Source: Candidatus Palauibacter denitrificans (GTDB taxonomy: Bacteria; Gemmatimonadota; Gemmatimonadetes; Palauibacterales; Palauibacteraceae). From it: a DNA stretch of 46,533 bases. The DNA lies in NCBI GenBank assembly GCA_009841015.1, contig VXMQ01000102.1, forward strand, positions 1 through 46,533, given 5' to 3'. Shown piece after piece: positions 30,697 through 39,287 of the stretch (position 1 is the stretch's first letter; every line of letters starts with the position of its first letter). The notes beneath the pieces were generated by a model. The model made no database searches and had not been told where the DNA came from. It saw only the letters and a list, made by a program, of their open reading frames with translations. The position numbers and the translations under genes are program-made.

Positions 30697-31659
30697 ATGC
30701 TGACGCTCAGGCGCAGGATCCGGGCGGGGCTCGTCGGAGGGCTTCTGGGCGGCTTCGTCCTCGCGGTGCTCTTCTACTTCTACGACCTCGGGCAGGGGAC
30801 GCCGCTTCAGACTCCCGCCTTCCTCTGGGGGGCGATCATCAGCCGCGCCGAGGTCGAGGCGTCGGCCGGGGTCATCGCGGGCTTCACCCTCATCCACTTC
30901 ACCGCGTGGGCCGGGCTCGGCATGCTGGCCGCGGCGCTCGTACAGTGGGCGGGCCTCCCGCGCAACGTGTTCATCGGCGCGCTGTACGGCCTCTTCGTGT
31001 GCTCGCTCGCGTTCTACCTCGGACTCATCCGGGCGCCTTCCGGACTCGTCATGTCCGCGCCGGGATGGCCGGCCGTCTTCTTCGGGAACGCGCTCGCCGG
31101 GGTCGTGATGTTCACCCACATGCACTGGGTGAGTTCCGAGCCCGGCATCGTGGGGATGATGAACTTCCTCCGGACCCACCGGGTCACGCGGCACGGGATC
31201 TACGCCGGGGTGCTCGGCGCCCTCGTCGTCGCGTGCTGGTTCCTCATCATCGACTCCGTGCTCCGGCAGCCGCTCTATACGCCGGCGGCGCTGGCGACGG
31301 TTCTCTTCCGCGGCGCCCCGACACCGGCCGCGGTCGAGATCTCCTTCGCGCCGGTCCTCGGATACACGCTCGCCCACTTCGCTTTCTTCGTGCTGTTCGG
31401 CGTCGCGGTCTCCGGCCTCGCGAGACAGGTGTCCAGGTTCCCGCCGCTGGCCCTCGGCATCATCGTGCTGTTCGTCGTCTTCGAGGTTTTCTTCATCGCG
31501 ATGGTCGCGATGCTTGGCGGCTGGATCCTCGAGGAACTCGCCTGGTGGTCCATCCTGGTCGGGAACATCCTCGCGGCGCTCGTCATGGGTGGATACCTGT
31601 GGAAGGTCTACCCGGAGTTCGCGGAGAGTCTCACGGCGGAGAGTCTTTGGGCGGACTGA
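30697..31659 (+). CDS. Eight-helix-type membrane protein with internal duplication
   Basis: 320 aa; family not recognised. Two halves resemble one another. The first starts RAGLVGGLLGGFVLAVLFYF with LQTPAFLWGAI and GVIAGFTLIHFTAWAGLG; the second starts HGIYAGVLGALVVACWFLII with LYTPAALATVLF and VLGYTLAHFAFFVLFG. Each half has about four helices with a conserved His in the third (IHF/AHF) and a proline in the loop (TPAxL). It lies 4 nt after the small protein downstream of ctaB, so a respiratory link is possible. The C-terminus overlaps the TTG start of rdgB. Confidence 0.7.
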   Translation: MLTLRRRIRAGLVGGLLGGFVLAVLFYFYDLGQGTPLQTPAFLWGAIISRAEVEASAGVIAGFTLIHFTAWAGLGMLAAALVQWAGLPRNVFIGALYGLFVCSLAFYLGLIRAPSGLVMSAPGWPAVFFGNALAGVVMFTHMHWVSSEPGIVGMMNFLRTHRVTRHGIYAGVLGALVVACWFLIIDSVLRQPLYTPAALATVLFRGAPTPAAVEISFAPVLGYTLAHFAFFVLFGVAVSGLARQVSRFPPLALGIIVLFVVFEVFFIAMVAMLGGWILEELAWWSILVGNILAALVMGGYLWKVYPEFAESLTAESLWAD

Positions 31660-32285
31660 ACCGGCCCCCGGTCCTCGTTGCCACGCGCAGCGCCCACAAA
31701 CTCCGCGAAATCCGTGGCCTCCTCGCCGATCTTCCCATCCGGTTGCTCGGTCCGGAGGACCTCGGCCTTCCCGAGCACGAGGAAGAGGACGACCTCGAAC
31801 CCTTCGACACCTTCGCGCGCAACGCCCTGTCCAAGGCGAAGTACTTCCACCGCCGGTCGGGCCTCCCGGTCCTCGCGGACGATTCCGGCCTCTGCGTGGA
31901 CGCTCTCGGAGGTGGCCCGGGCGTGCGCACCCGGCGCTTCGCGCCGCCCGACCGGGTGGTGCGCTGGGGGCGGGACGAAGCGAACAACCGCTGGCTGCTC
32001 GAGCGGCTGCAAGATGTGGACGCGGGGCGTCGCGGGGCGCACTATCGTTGCGCGGTTGCGCTCACCGACGATCTGCGCCACGAAGTCGTGGAGGGCATCG
32101 TGCGCGGCCGGATCGCGCGCCGGCCGAGCGGCTCGGGAGGCTTCGGCTACGACCCGCTCTTCGTGCCGGAGGGCCACGACCGCACCTACGCCGAACTGCC
32201 CGCAGCGGTGAAGACGGCGACGAGTCACCGTGCGAAGGCGATCCGGCAGGCGAGGGGATGGATCGAAAGGGAAGTCCTGCGGTGA
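31647..32285 (+). CDS. rdgB: RdgB/HAM1-type XTP/dITP pyrophosphatase
   Basis: 212 aa from TTG 31647, which overlaps the previous stop by 13 nt and has GGAGAG upstream; no ATG is available before the conserved start. VLVATRSAHKLREI is the nucleotide-binding opening, FARNALSKAKYFHRRSGLPVLADDSGLCVDAL the catalytic part with the general base Asp, and FGYDPLFVPEGHDRTYAEL plus SHRAKAI the C-terminal motifs. It removes ITP, dITP and XTP from the nucleotide pool. The loop GGPGVRTRRFA replaces the more common GAPGVYSARYAG. Confidence 0.9.
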   Translation: MGGLNRPPVLVATRSAHKLREIRGLLADLPIRLLGPEDLGLPEHEEEDDLEPFDTFARNALSKAKYFHRRSGLPVLADDSGLCVDALGGGPGVRTRRFAPPDRVVRWGRDEANNRWLLERLQDVDAGRRGAHYRCAVALTDDLRHEVVEGIVRGRIARRPSGSGGFGYDPLFVPEGHDRTYAELPAAVKTATSHRAKAIRQARGWIEREVLR

Positions 32286-32301
32286 CCTTGCGTACGTCCA
32301 A

Positions 32302-32375
32302 TCGGGGCGGCCGGATTTGAACCGGCGACCCCCTGCTCCCAAAGCAGGTGCGCTACCGGACTGCGCCACGCCCCG
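32302..32375 (-). tRNA. tRNA-Pro(TGG)
   Basis: Read on the minus strand, the 74 nt fold as a cloverleaf: acceptor CGGGGCG pairs with CGCCCCG, the D arm carries GGCGCAGTCCGG, the anticodon arm is CCTGC-TTTGGGA-GCAGG with anticodon TGG, and the T arm has GGTTCAAATCC. Discriminator base A. The CCA end is not encoded. It lies antisense between rdgB and the large transporter gene, so it must have its own promoter on the minus strand. Confidence 0.95.
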
Positions 32376-32432
32376 AAGTCCCGAAAGATGGACCGCCCGG
32401 GAGGTCGAAGCCACCCCGGGCCCGGAGCGCAC

Positions 32433-35400
32433 GTGAAGTTCCGAGGGGCTTTTTCGCGGAGAGCCGGGGGGGGGAAGCTGTTCGCCATGATGGGGCTGGC
32501 GGCGCTCGTCCTCTTCGTCATCGGGATCCTGCGTCCCCTGCGCAGCGCCTTCGCCCTCTCGGGGCTCGCAGCGGGCGATTTCTACCAGGTGTACTTCATC
32601 AGCGCCGCGGTGGTGGTGGTCGCCCCGTTCTACAACTTCCTCTCGGACCGCATCTCGTGGCGCCGCCTCATCCCCCTGACGGCGGCGTTCTTCGCCCTCA
32701 GCATGGTCGCCTTCCGCCTCCTCTACCAGCCGGGGGAGGCGTGGTTCGGGCTTGTCTTCTACGGGTGGTACGACGTGCTGGCGGCATCGCTCGTCACGCA
32801 CTTCTACATCGCGACGCAGATCTTCTACAATGCGCGCGACGCGAAACGCGCCTATCCGATCGTCATCGCCTCGGGTTCGGCCGGGGCCACGCTCGGAGCG
32901 CTCCTCACGACCGTCTTCACCTCGGGCGGCGGTCCGTCCGAGAACCTGCTTCTGGTCGCGGGCGCCGCGCTCCTTGCGCTGGCGGGTGGCCTCGCTCTCG
33001 TCTGGTCGCGGGAGCCGCCGGAGCCGCCATCCGAGTATGCGCACGCGGAAGATCCCGAGCTCGAGCGCAGCGACCTGCGGCGCATGGCCGCGCACCCGCA
33101 GGTGCGGCTCATCGCGGCCACCGTCCTCCTGACGATCGTCGTCAAGCAGTTCATCGACTACCAGTACAACACGCTCACGCGCGAGGTCTTCACCGACCTG
33201 GGCGCGATCGCCGGCTTCCTGGCCTTCGTCGACGTGCTCACGCAGTGGCTCCCGATCGTCGTCCTCCTCGCCCTGCGTCCGGTCCTGCGCCGCTGGGGCG
33301 CCGCCGTCGCCGTCATCATCTTCCCGGTGGCCGTGATCCTCGCGACTGGGGCGCTCGCCGCCGCCGTATGGCTGTCTGCCGCCGCGCTCGCTGTCGCCGT
33401 CGGGGCCCGGACGACGGAGAAGACGTTCCGCTATTCCGCCGAGCGCACCGGCCGCGAGATCCTCTACGTCCCCGTCCCGGAGGACATCAAGCTCAAGGCG
33501 AAATCGTACATCGACGTCGCGGTGGAGAAGGGGCTGGGAAAGGCGCTTTCCGGCGTCCTCATCATGATTCCCTCCCTCGCTCTCGCCGGCCTCTCGATCA
33601 TGGGCCGGCTCATCATCCTCGGCTTCGTCGGCGTGGCGCTGGCGGGCGTCCTGCTGCTCGCCTTCCTCAGGGTGCGGAAGTCGTACGTCACGAGTCTCGC
33701 ACAATCCTTCGAGGGGCGCTTCGCGAGCCTGCGCGGAACCTTCGTGTCGATGGAAGACGTGGGGGCGCTGACGCTCGCGCGGGAGGCGCTCGGGGACGAG
33801 CGGCCGCTGAAGGTCGCGTTCGCCTTCGACGTCCTGCGCGGCGCCACGCCGGACGATATCGATGCGCTCGCCCCGGAACTGTACCGCCTCCTCGAGCACG
33901 AGAACCCCGGCCTTCGGGCAAGAGCGCTCCGGTCGCTTTCGCGCGCGCCCGATCTTTCGAACGAGGAGGCGGTGCGGGCCCGGCTCGAGGATCCGGATTC
34001 CGGCGTGCGCCGGGCCGCGGCCCGGCTCCTCGCCCTGAAGGCGGCACCGCGCGCCCGCGACGTGCTCATTCCGCTCCTCGATTCGGAGTCGACGAACGCA
34101 CGCTCGGCCGCCCTCGACTGCCTGTTCAGCGACTTCGGCGCCGCGCGGGCCGAACGCATCGCGACCCCCCGCTTCGAACACCTGCTGGGGGAACACGAGA
34201 GGGGGACGCTCGAAGAATCCGGCGCCCGCGAGCTGGCGACGGCGGCGGGGCTCGTCCCCGGTCATCCCGCGGTGGAGCGCATCCTCCTCGAGCTCGTCTC
34301 CGATCCCCGCGACGATGTCGCGGCGGCCGCCGCGCGCAGCGCATCGCGCCTGCCGCAGCCGGCACTCGTGCAGGCGGCCATCGCGTCGCTGGCGATCCCG
34401 CGGACCCGGAGCGCGGCCCGCGACGGCCTCGCCGGGCGCGGAGAAGAAATCGTCGAACCTCTTCTCGCGGCACTCTCCGACCCGGCCGGCGACCCCTGGG
34501 TCCGCCGCGGCGTGGCGAGCGTGCTCGGCGAGATCGCGACGCCCAAGACGATCGACGCCCTCATCACGTCCTACCTGCTGCCGGAAACCGAGCAGGCGCT
34601 CGACGACCAGGCGCTTGTGTCGCTCCACCGGCTGCGCGCGGGGCACGATCACCTCACGTTTCCCGCGGAGAGGGTGCTCGAGGCCGTGGAGCGCGAAGTG
34701 CAGGCGTCCCGGCGCTACGCCCGCGCCGCCACCTCGCTCGAGGAGGTGCCGGCGTCGATGCCCCGAACGCTGCTCCTCCGGTCGCTGGACGAGGCGAGGA
34801 GGGATCGGCGGGCGAGTGTCTTCCGGTGGCTTGGGCTCGTATACCCCGAACAGCCGATGCGGCGCAGCTATCTGGCCCTCGAGAGCGGGCAGCCGCGCCG
34901 CCGGGCGAACGCGCTCGAATGGATCGAGACCACGGTCGGGCACCGCACGTTCTCCGACCTCAGGCCGGTGCTCGCGGAGGAGGCCCCACAAGGGCCCTCG
35001 CGCGGGGCGGGAGAGGTGCTGCGGGAGCTGTGGGACGATGAGGATGCCTGGATCGCGCGGTGCGCGCTCTGGACATCCTTCGAAACCGACCGCGGCGCAA
35101 TGGGAGAGGCCCTCCCCGGTTTCGCGCCGGCGGAACCCGCGTTGGCGATGGTGGCTCGCAGGCTTGCGCGACGGGCAGCAACCCCCGCACAGGTTGGGGG
35201 AGACGAACGGGACGAGGAAGAGATGGAACTGATCGAAAAGGTGTTTCGCCTGCAGAGCGTGGATCTCCTCTCGGGCGTGGAGAGTCGGCAACTCGCGCTC
35301 CTCGCCTCCATCGCGAGAGAGGTCGAGGTGCGGCCGGACGCCGTCTTCATCCGCAGGGGGGAGCCGACGGACGCCCTCTACCTCGTGATCCACGGCGAAG

Positions 35401-35636
35401 TCTCACTCGAGGCGGCGGGAGAGGGATCGATCTCCATCGCCGATGGAGAAGCGTTCGGGACGTGGGCGCTGATCGACGAACACCCGAGCCTCGTTGAAGC
35501 GCGCGCCGTCGAGCCCACCCGCGTGCTGCGCATCACCCGGGAGGATTTTCGCGACCTCCTCATCGACCACCCGGAACTCGGCCTCGACCTGCTCCGCGGA
35601 CTCGCGAGTCGCGTTCGCGGCCTGGCAGTGACATGA
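32433..35636 (+). CDS. ATP/ADP-translocase-like transporter fused to HEAT repeats and a cNMP-binding domain
   Basis: 1067 aa from GTG 32433 (GGAG 6 nt ahead); an ATG at 32388 would add 15 residues. The N-terminal ~430 residues form about 11-12 helices of the Npt/Tlc nucleotide transporter type (ILRPLRSAFALSGLAAGDFY, IASGSAGATLGALLTTVF, ARTTEKTFRYSAERTGREIL, AKSYIDVAVEKGLGKALSG). Residues about 440-860 are HEAT-like repeats (alternating helices such as LEDPDSGVRRAAARLLALKA). Residues about 940-1060 are a cyclic-nucleotide-binding domain (FIRRGEPTDALYLVIHGEV, then ADGEAFGTWALID). Similar fusions occur in free-living bacteria, where true nucleotide exchange is unproven. Followed directly by a two-component pair. 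Confidence 0.85.
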   Translation: MKFRGAFSRRAGGGKLFAMMGLAALVLFVIGILRPLRSAFALSGLAAGDFYQVYFISAAVVVVAPFYNFLSDRISWRRLIPLTAAFFALSMVAFRLLYQPGEAWFGLVFYGWYDVLAASLVTHFYIATQIFYNARDAKRAYPIVIASGSAGATLGALLTTVFTSGGGPSENLLLVAGAALLALAGGLALVWSREPPEPPSEYAHAEDPELERSDLRRMAAHPQVRLIAATVLLTIVVKQFIDYQYNTLTREVFTDLGAIAGFLAFVDVLTQWLPIVVLLALRPVLRRWGAAVAVIIFPVAVILATGALAAAVWLSAAALAVAVGARTTEKTFRYSAERTGREILYVPVPEDIKLKAKSYIDVAVEKGLGKALSGVLIMIPSLALAGLSIMGRLIILGFVGVALAGVLLLAFLRVRKSYVTSLAQSFEGRFASLRGTFVSMEDVGALTLAREALGDERPLKVAFAFDVLRGATPDDIDALAPELYRLLEHENPGLRARALRSLSRAPDLSNEEAVRARLEDPDSGVRRAAARLLALKAAPRARDVLIPLLDSESTNARSAALDCLFSDFGAARAERIATPRFEHLLGEHERGTLEESGARELATAAGLVPGHPAVERILLELVSDPRDDVAAAAARSASRLPQPALVQAAIASLAIPRTRSAARDGLAGRGEEIVEPLLAALSDPAGDPWVRRGVASVLGEIATPKTIDALITSYLLPETEQALDDQALVSLHRLRAGHDHLTFPAERVLEAVEREVQASRRYARAATSLEEVPASMPRTLLLRSLDEARRDRRASVFRWLGLVYPEQPMRRSYLALESGQPRRRANALEWIETTVGHRTFSDLRPVLAEEAPQGPSRGAGEVLRELWDDEDAWIARCALWTSFETDRGAMGEALPGFAPAEPALAMVARRLARRAATPAQVGGDERDEEEMELIEKVFRLQSVDLLSGVESRQLALLASIAREVEVRPDAVFIRRGEPTDALYLVIHGEVSLEAAGEGSISIADGEAFGTWALIDEHPSLVEARAVEPTRVLRITREDFRDLLIDHPELGLDLLRGLASRVRGLAVT

Positions 35637-35642
35637 TCCGAC

Positions 35643-36128
35643 ATGGATGAGATCAAGCCGGACGGCGGCACCGTGATGGTCGTCGACGACGAGGACATGG
35701 TCGTGGACGCCATCAAGGGGTTCCTGGAACTGGAAACGGACCACCTCGTGCTCCCCTTCACCTCCCCGCGCGACGCGCTCGCCCACCTGGAGGAGGAGCC
35801 GGTGCACGCGATCGTGGCCGACCTCATGATGCCCGACCTCGATGGGGTGCAGTTTCTGACGCAAGCCCGCAGGATGAGGCCGGAGGCGACCCGGATCCTG
35901 CTCACCGGTTACGCGGATAAGGAAAACGCCATCCTCGCGATCAACGAGGCCGGGCTCTACCAGTACCTCGAGAAGCCGTGGAACAACGACGCGCTGGCCT
36001 TCGCCATCCGCAACGGGGTCGAACGAAGCCTCCTCTTCCGCGCGCTGACCGAACGCATGGCCGAACTCGAGGCGGCCAACGACGAGCTTGCCGGCCTCCG
36101 GCAGCGCTGGATACAGGCCTTCCTGTGA
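35643..36128 (+). CDS. Receiver-domain response regulator with coiled-coil tail
   Basis: 161 aa. CheY-like receiver: acidic pair in VVDDEDMV, phospho-acceptor Asp60 in VADLMMPDLDG, conserved Thr in ILLTGYAD and Lys111 in YLEKPWNN, the spelling usual in RpfG-like regulators. No DNA-binding, HD-GYP or GGDEF output domain follows; instead a short helix (LTERMAELEAANDELAGL) continues to the end. That helix is what normally links a receiver to a histidine kinase in hybrid proteins. Its stop overlaps the kinase start (GTGA), so the two may be a split version of a receiver-kinase hybrid. Confidence 0.9.
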   Translation: MDEIKPDGGTVMVVDDEDMVVDAIKGFLELETDHLVLPFTSPRDALAHLEEEPVHAIVADLMMPDLDGVQFLTQARRMRPEATRILLTGYADKENAILAINEAGLYQYLEKPWNNDALAFAIRNGVERSLLFRALTERMAELEAANDELAGLRQRWIQAFL

Positions 36129-36922
36129 GCGACCCGGCAATCGAGCCGACGGCCCGGGAGATCACGCAGGCCCGCCTCGCGACGCTCGGCATGCTCGTCG
36201 CGGGGATCGCGCACGAACTCAACACTCCGCTGGGCGCGCTGAACAGCAACCACCACGTCATCGAGCGCGCGTTGCTCAAGCTGGGAGAGATCCTCGAGGA
36301 CGAGGTCGTCACGCCGGACGAACTCGACGAAGTCCGGCGGGTGGTGCGGGCGACGGAGTCGGTGCTGCGAACGAACGGCATCGCGGTGGAACGCATGGTG
36401 AGCCTCGTACGTAACCTGCGGAATTTCGGGCGGCCCACGACGTCCGAACCTCGTCCCGTGGACCTTCACGAAGGCATCGAGGGCACCCTGGCGCTTCTCG
36501 GACACGAGTTGAGGGAGATCGAGGTCGTCCGCGACTTCGGGGAGCTGCCGCCTGTCGTGTGCCATCCGAACCGGATCAACCAGGTGTTCATGAACCTCGT
36601 GCACAACGCAGCCCAGGCCATGGGCGAGGGTGGGGTACTCACCGTCCGGACGCGCGCGGAAGGGGACCACGCGCACGTCCGCGTCGCCGACACGGGCCGG
36701 GGCATCCCGCCCGACGTCATCGAGGAGATCTTCGAGCCTGGCTTCACGACCAAGGGCGAGCGGATCGGGATGGGGCTGGGTCTCGCGATCACGCTCCAGA
36801 TCGTACACCAGCACGGAGGAGACATCTCGGTCGAAAGCGAACCGGGACGCGGGACGACGTTCGACGTGCAGCTCCCGCTCCGGCAGCCCGCGGGTCCCGC
36901 ACGGAAGGAGGCCTCGGAATGA
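36125..36922 (+). CDS. Cytoplasmic sensor-less histidine kinase
   Basis: 265 aa with no membrane helix and only about 25 residues before the dimerisation domain. H-box GIAHELNTPLGAL with phospho-acceptor His30, N-box MNLVHNAAQAMGEG, G1 DTGRGIPPD, F-box FEPGFTTK, and G2 GMGLGLAI. It lacks PAS, GAF or other sensor parts, so it must be controlled by a partner, most likely the receiver protein encoded just upstream, or by the cNMP/nucleotide transporter fusion. It overlaps the next gene by 4 nt (ATGA), tying it to the exported kinase-like protein. Confidence 0.9.
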   Translation: MSDPAIEPTAREITQARLATLGMLVAGIAHELNTPLGALNSNHHVIERALLKLGEILEDEVVTPDELDEVRRVVRATESVLRTNGIAVERMVSLVRNLRNFGRPTTSEPRPVDLHEGIEGTLALLGHELREIEVVRDFGELPPVVCHPNRINQVFMNLVHNAAQAMGEGGVLTVRTRAEGDHAHVRVADTGRGIPPDVIEEIFEPGFTTKGERIGMGLGLAITLQIVHQHGGDISVESEPGRGTTFDVQLPLRQPAGPARKEASE

Positions 36923-37917
36923 GGAGACGCACCGATCCGTTACGCACACTTGTCCTCGTCGCGGCGGTGGTCGCGGTTGCGGCGCCGGTCCCGGCGACGG
37001 CCCAGGACGCGAATTTCCTCCTCCCCATCGCCGAGATCGAACGGATCCTCCGCGAGGGCGACATGCAGGTCCTCGACGTACGCCCGTCCCGCGGTCTTCC
37101 CGGCGAGCGCACGTATCGCGTCACGCTGCAGTCCGGCGACCACGTGCTCCAGGTCAAGTACGCTCCGGCCGCCGAGGGCGCGGACGAGTTCAACAACCAG
37201 CCGCGCTACGAACTGGCGGCCTACGATGTCCAGACCCTCTTCCTCGACGAGCGGGAGATGGTCGTTCCGCCGACCGCCATCCGTGCGTTCCCCATCGATG
37301 TCGTCCGGGAGACGGTCGCCCGGACGGGGGACACGGCCATCCCTCCGGAACCGACGTTCGGCGAGTGGCCCATGACCCTCGTCGCGCTCCAGTACTGGAT
37401 GTTCAACGTCGACCTCCCCGAGGAGCTGCCCGACGAAGACCGGATCGAGGAGGACGAGGTCTACGAGCGTCTGCTCGGGAACTTCAACCTCCTCACCTAC
37501 CTCATCCGCCACAGCGACTCGAACGAGGGAAACTTCGTGCAGTCAATGGATCCCGCGTGGCCGCGCGTGTTCAGCGTCGACAATGGCGTGGCGTTCGCGA
37601 GCGAGCCGAGCAACCGTGGCACGCAGTGGCGCAACCTGCGCCTTGACCGCTACCCCGCCTCCGCCATCGACCGGCTGCGCGGCCTTTCGCTCGAGGAGCT
37701 GCAGGCGCGCCTCGGGGTCCTCGTCCAGCTCGAGCTGCGGGACGGAAACTTCGTGGAGGTGGAACCGACGGAGAATCTGGACCCGGGCCGCGGGGTTCGG
37801 CGTGAGGGGGAGCGGATCCAGCTCGGCCTGACCGAGCGGGAGATCGGGGCCATTCACCGGCGCATCGTCGGTTTGCTGGAACGGGTCGATGACGGCCGCT
37901 ACGAGTTGATCCCCTGA
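36919..37917 (+). CDS. Exported protein with atypical kinase-like catalytic residues
   Basis: 332 aa with a signal peptide (LVLVAAVVAVAAPVPATAQD). I do not recognise a named family, but the order of residues fits a PI3K/HipA/FAM20C-type kinase fold: Lys80 in VLQVKYA after two beta-strand-like segments, Glu98 in a following helix, RHSDSNEGNF with Asp200 and Asn205 (D-x4-N catalytic loop), and SVDNG with Asp221 as metal-binding Asp. It would act outside the cytoplasm on an unknown substrate. The histidine kinase gene overlaps its start and an exported phosphatase gene follows 14 nt later. The kinase reading is inference; no glycine-rich loop is obvious. Confidence 0.7.
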   Translation: MRRRTDPLRTLVLVAAVVAVAAPVPATAQDANFLLPIAEIERILREGDMQVLDVRPSRGLPGERTYRVTLQSGDHVLQVKYAPAAEGADEFNNQPRYELAAYDVQTLFLDEREMVVPPTAIRAFPIDVVRETVARTGDTAIPPEPTFGEWPMTLVALQYWMFNVDLPEELPDEDRIEEDEVYERLLGNFNLLTYLIRHSDSNEGNFVQSMDPAWPRVFSVDNGVAFASEPSNRGTQWRNLRLDRYPASAIDRLRGLSLEELQARLGVLVQLELRDGNFVEVEPTENLDPGRGVRREGERIQLGLTEREIGAIHRRIVGLLERVDDGRYELIP

Positions 37918-37931
37918 GGTTTCGCCGTCGG

Positions 37932-39236
37932 ATGTCCGGTCTGCTGGGATGTGCCGTCGTCGCCGCGGGCGCGGGGTGGGCGGGCGGCTCCGCACCCGTT
38001 TCCGGCCACGCGACGCCACCGGCCGGGTGTCCTGCGCGAGCGGGGCAGCCCGGTTGGCACGTCGCGGGGGAGTACGGACTCTACGTCGCCTTCGCCGACG
38101 GCGGCCTCGAGGTGCGCTGGCTGACGGAGCAGGAGGGGCCCGGCCTGGTGCGGGCGATCGTTGACGGACAGGTCGTCGATGAGCGGAGGACGGAGCCGGG
38201 ATACGCTCACGCGGTGCGCCTGCGGGTACGGGCGCCCGAGATCGCGCTCGAATACGGGGTCGAAAGCCCGGAAGGAGTCGGCGGGGACGCGGCGCTTCAC
38301 CGAACGCGGATCTGGGCGGAGCCCCCGAGCCCGGAAGTCGACCTCGCGGCCCACGACTCGGTGTTCGTGTTCGGAGACGTGCACGGCGAGTTCGACCGCG
38401 TCGTCTCGCTGCTGGGGCAGGCCGGTCTGATCGACGCGGAGCTGCGCTGGACGGGCGGCGACGCCGTGGTCGCCTTCCTGGGAGACCTGTTCGACCGGGG
38501 GAACGACGTGACCCGCCTCCTCTGGTTCGTCTACGGCCTGGAGCGGGAGGCCATGGCGGCGGGCGGCCGGGTGGTCGCGCTACTCGGCAACCATGAAGCG
38601 ATGGTCCTGACCGGCGACCTCCGCTACGTGGCGCCGAAGGAACAGACGATCGGCGAACTGCACGGCATGCCGTACGAGGCGCTGTTCGATCCGGAGACAT
38701 CCATCCTCGGAAGCTGGATTGCCGCCAAGCCGGCGCTGGTCCGGCTTGACGATCTGCTGTTCGCTCACGGGGGAGTGAGTCCGGCATATGTCGACTCTTC
38801 GCTCGAGGAGTACCAGGACACGCTGCGGACGTTCATCGCGGAACCGCTGTTCACGAGATGGCGGGACGAAGCGTTCCTCCGTGAATATGTGCGCGAAACC
38901 CGGCTCGATACGGCCCGGCTCTACCGCCGGTACGACTTCTTCTTCGGACCGGAGAGCGTGCTCTGGTATCGGGACCTCGTGCTCACCGACACGCTCGGGA
39001 GGCACCTCGATGCCGTCCTCGAGCGCTTCGGGGCCCGCATTCACGTCGTCGGACACACCCCCGTGCCCACGATCCGGGAGAGCTACGGAGGCAAGCTCAT
39101 CGCCGCGGACCTGCTCGACGCCGCGGCCGAGATGCTCCGCCTCACCCGCCGACGGGACGGCGGCTGGAACCGTACCGTGTTCACGGTCGACGGGGACACC
39201 GTCACGCTCGGCTCCGCGGGCGACCCCGGCCCCTGA
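37932..39236 (+). CDS. Exported PPP-family metallophosphoesterase
   Basis: 434 aa with an N-terminal hydrophobic signal (MSGLLGCAVVAAGAGWAGGS) and about 110 residues of beta-rich sequence before the phosphatase domain. PPP motifs in order: FVFGDVHGEFD, FLGDLFDRGND, LLGNHEAM, FAHGGVS and VVGHTPVP. These are the metal and phosphate ligands of PPP-type Ser/Thr phosphatases, including the exported Shewanella-like (SLP) class. Placed 14 nt after the kinase-like gene, so a periplasmic kinase/phosphatase pair is plausible, by inference. The transcript ends at the hairpin at 39250-39269. Confidence 0.85.
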   Translation: MSGLLGCAVVAAGAGWAGGSAPVSGHATPPAGCPARAGQPGWHVAGEYGLYVAFADGGLEVRWLTEQEGPGLVRAIVDGQVVDERRTEPGYAHAVRLRVRAPEIALEYGVESPEGVGGDAALHRTRIWAEPPSPEVDLAAHDSVFVFGDVHGEFDRVVSLLGQAGLIDAELRWTGGDAVVAFLGDLFDRGNDVTRLLWFVYGLEREAMAAGGRVVALLGNHEAMVLTGDLRYVAPKEQTIGELHGMPYEALFDPETSILGSWIAAKPALVRLDDLLFAHGGVSPAYVDSSLEEYQDTLRTFIAEPLFTRWRDEAFLREYVRETRLDTARLYRRYDFFFGPESVLWYRDLVLTDTLGRHLDAVLERFGARIHVVGHTPVPTIRESYGGKLIAADLLDAAAEMLRLTRRRDGGWNRTVFTVDGDTVTLGSAGDPGP

Positions 39237-39249
39237 CGCCGCCGTCTCA

Positions 39250-39269
39250 CCGCCGCTCCAACGCGGCGG
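39250..39269. terminator. Hairpin between convergent genes, probable bidirectional terminator
   Basis: Perfect 7-bp stem CCGCCGC (39250-39256) and GCGGCGG (39263-39269) with loop TCCAAC, in the 51-nt gap between the convergent phosphatase and hutI genes. A T-run is lacking on both sides, as is common in very GC-rich genomes. Position makes a terminator role likely. Confidence 0.55.
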
Positions 39270-39287
39270 GGCCGTCGCCAGGGCGGC

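Noticed and set aside
31608..35393. Very long open frame (1261 codons) on the minus strand
   Set aside because: It runs antisense to rdgB, across tRNA-Pro and the transporter fusion, has no domain-like motifs, and is rich in Arg/Glu/Asp as expected of a GC-rich shadow frame.
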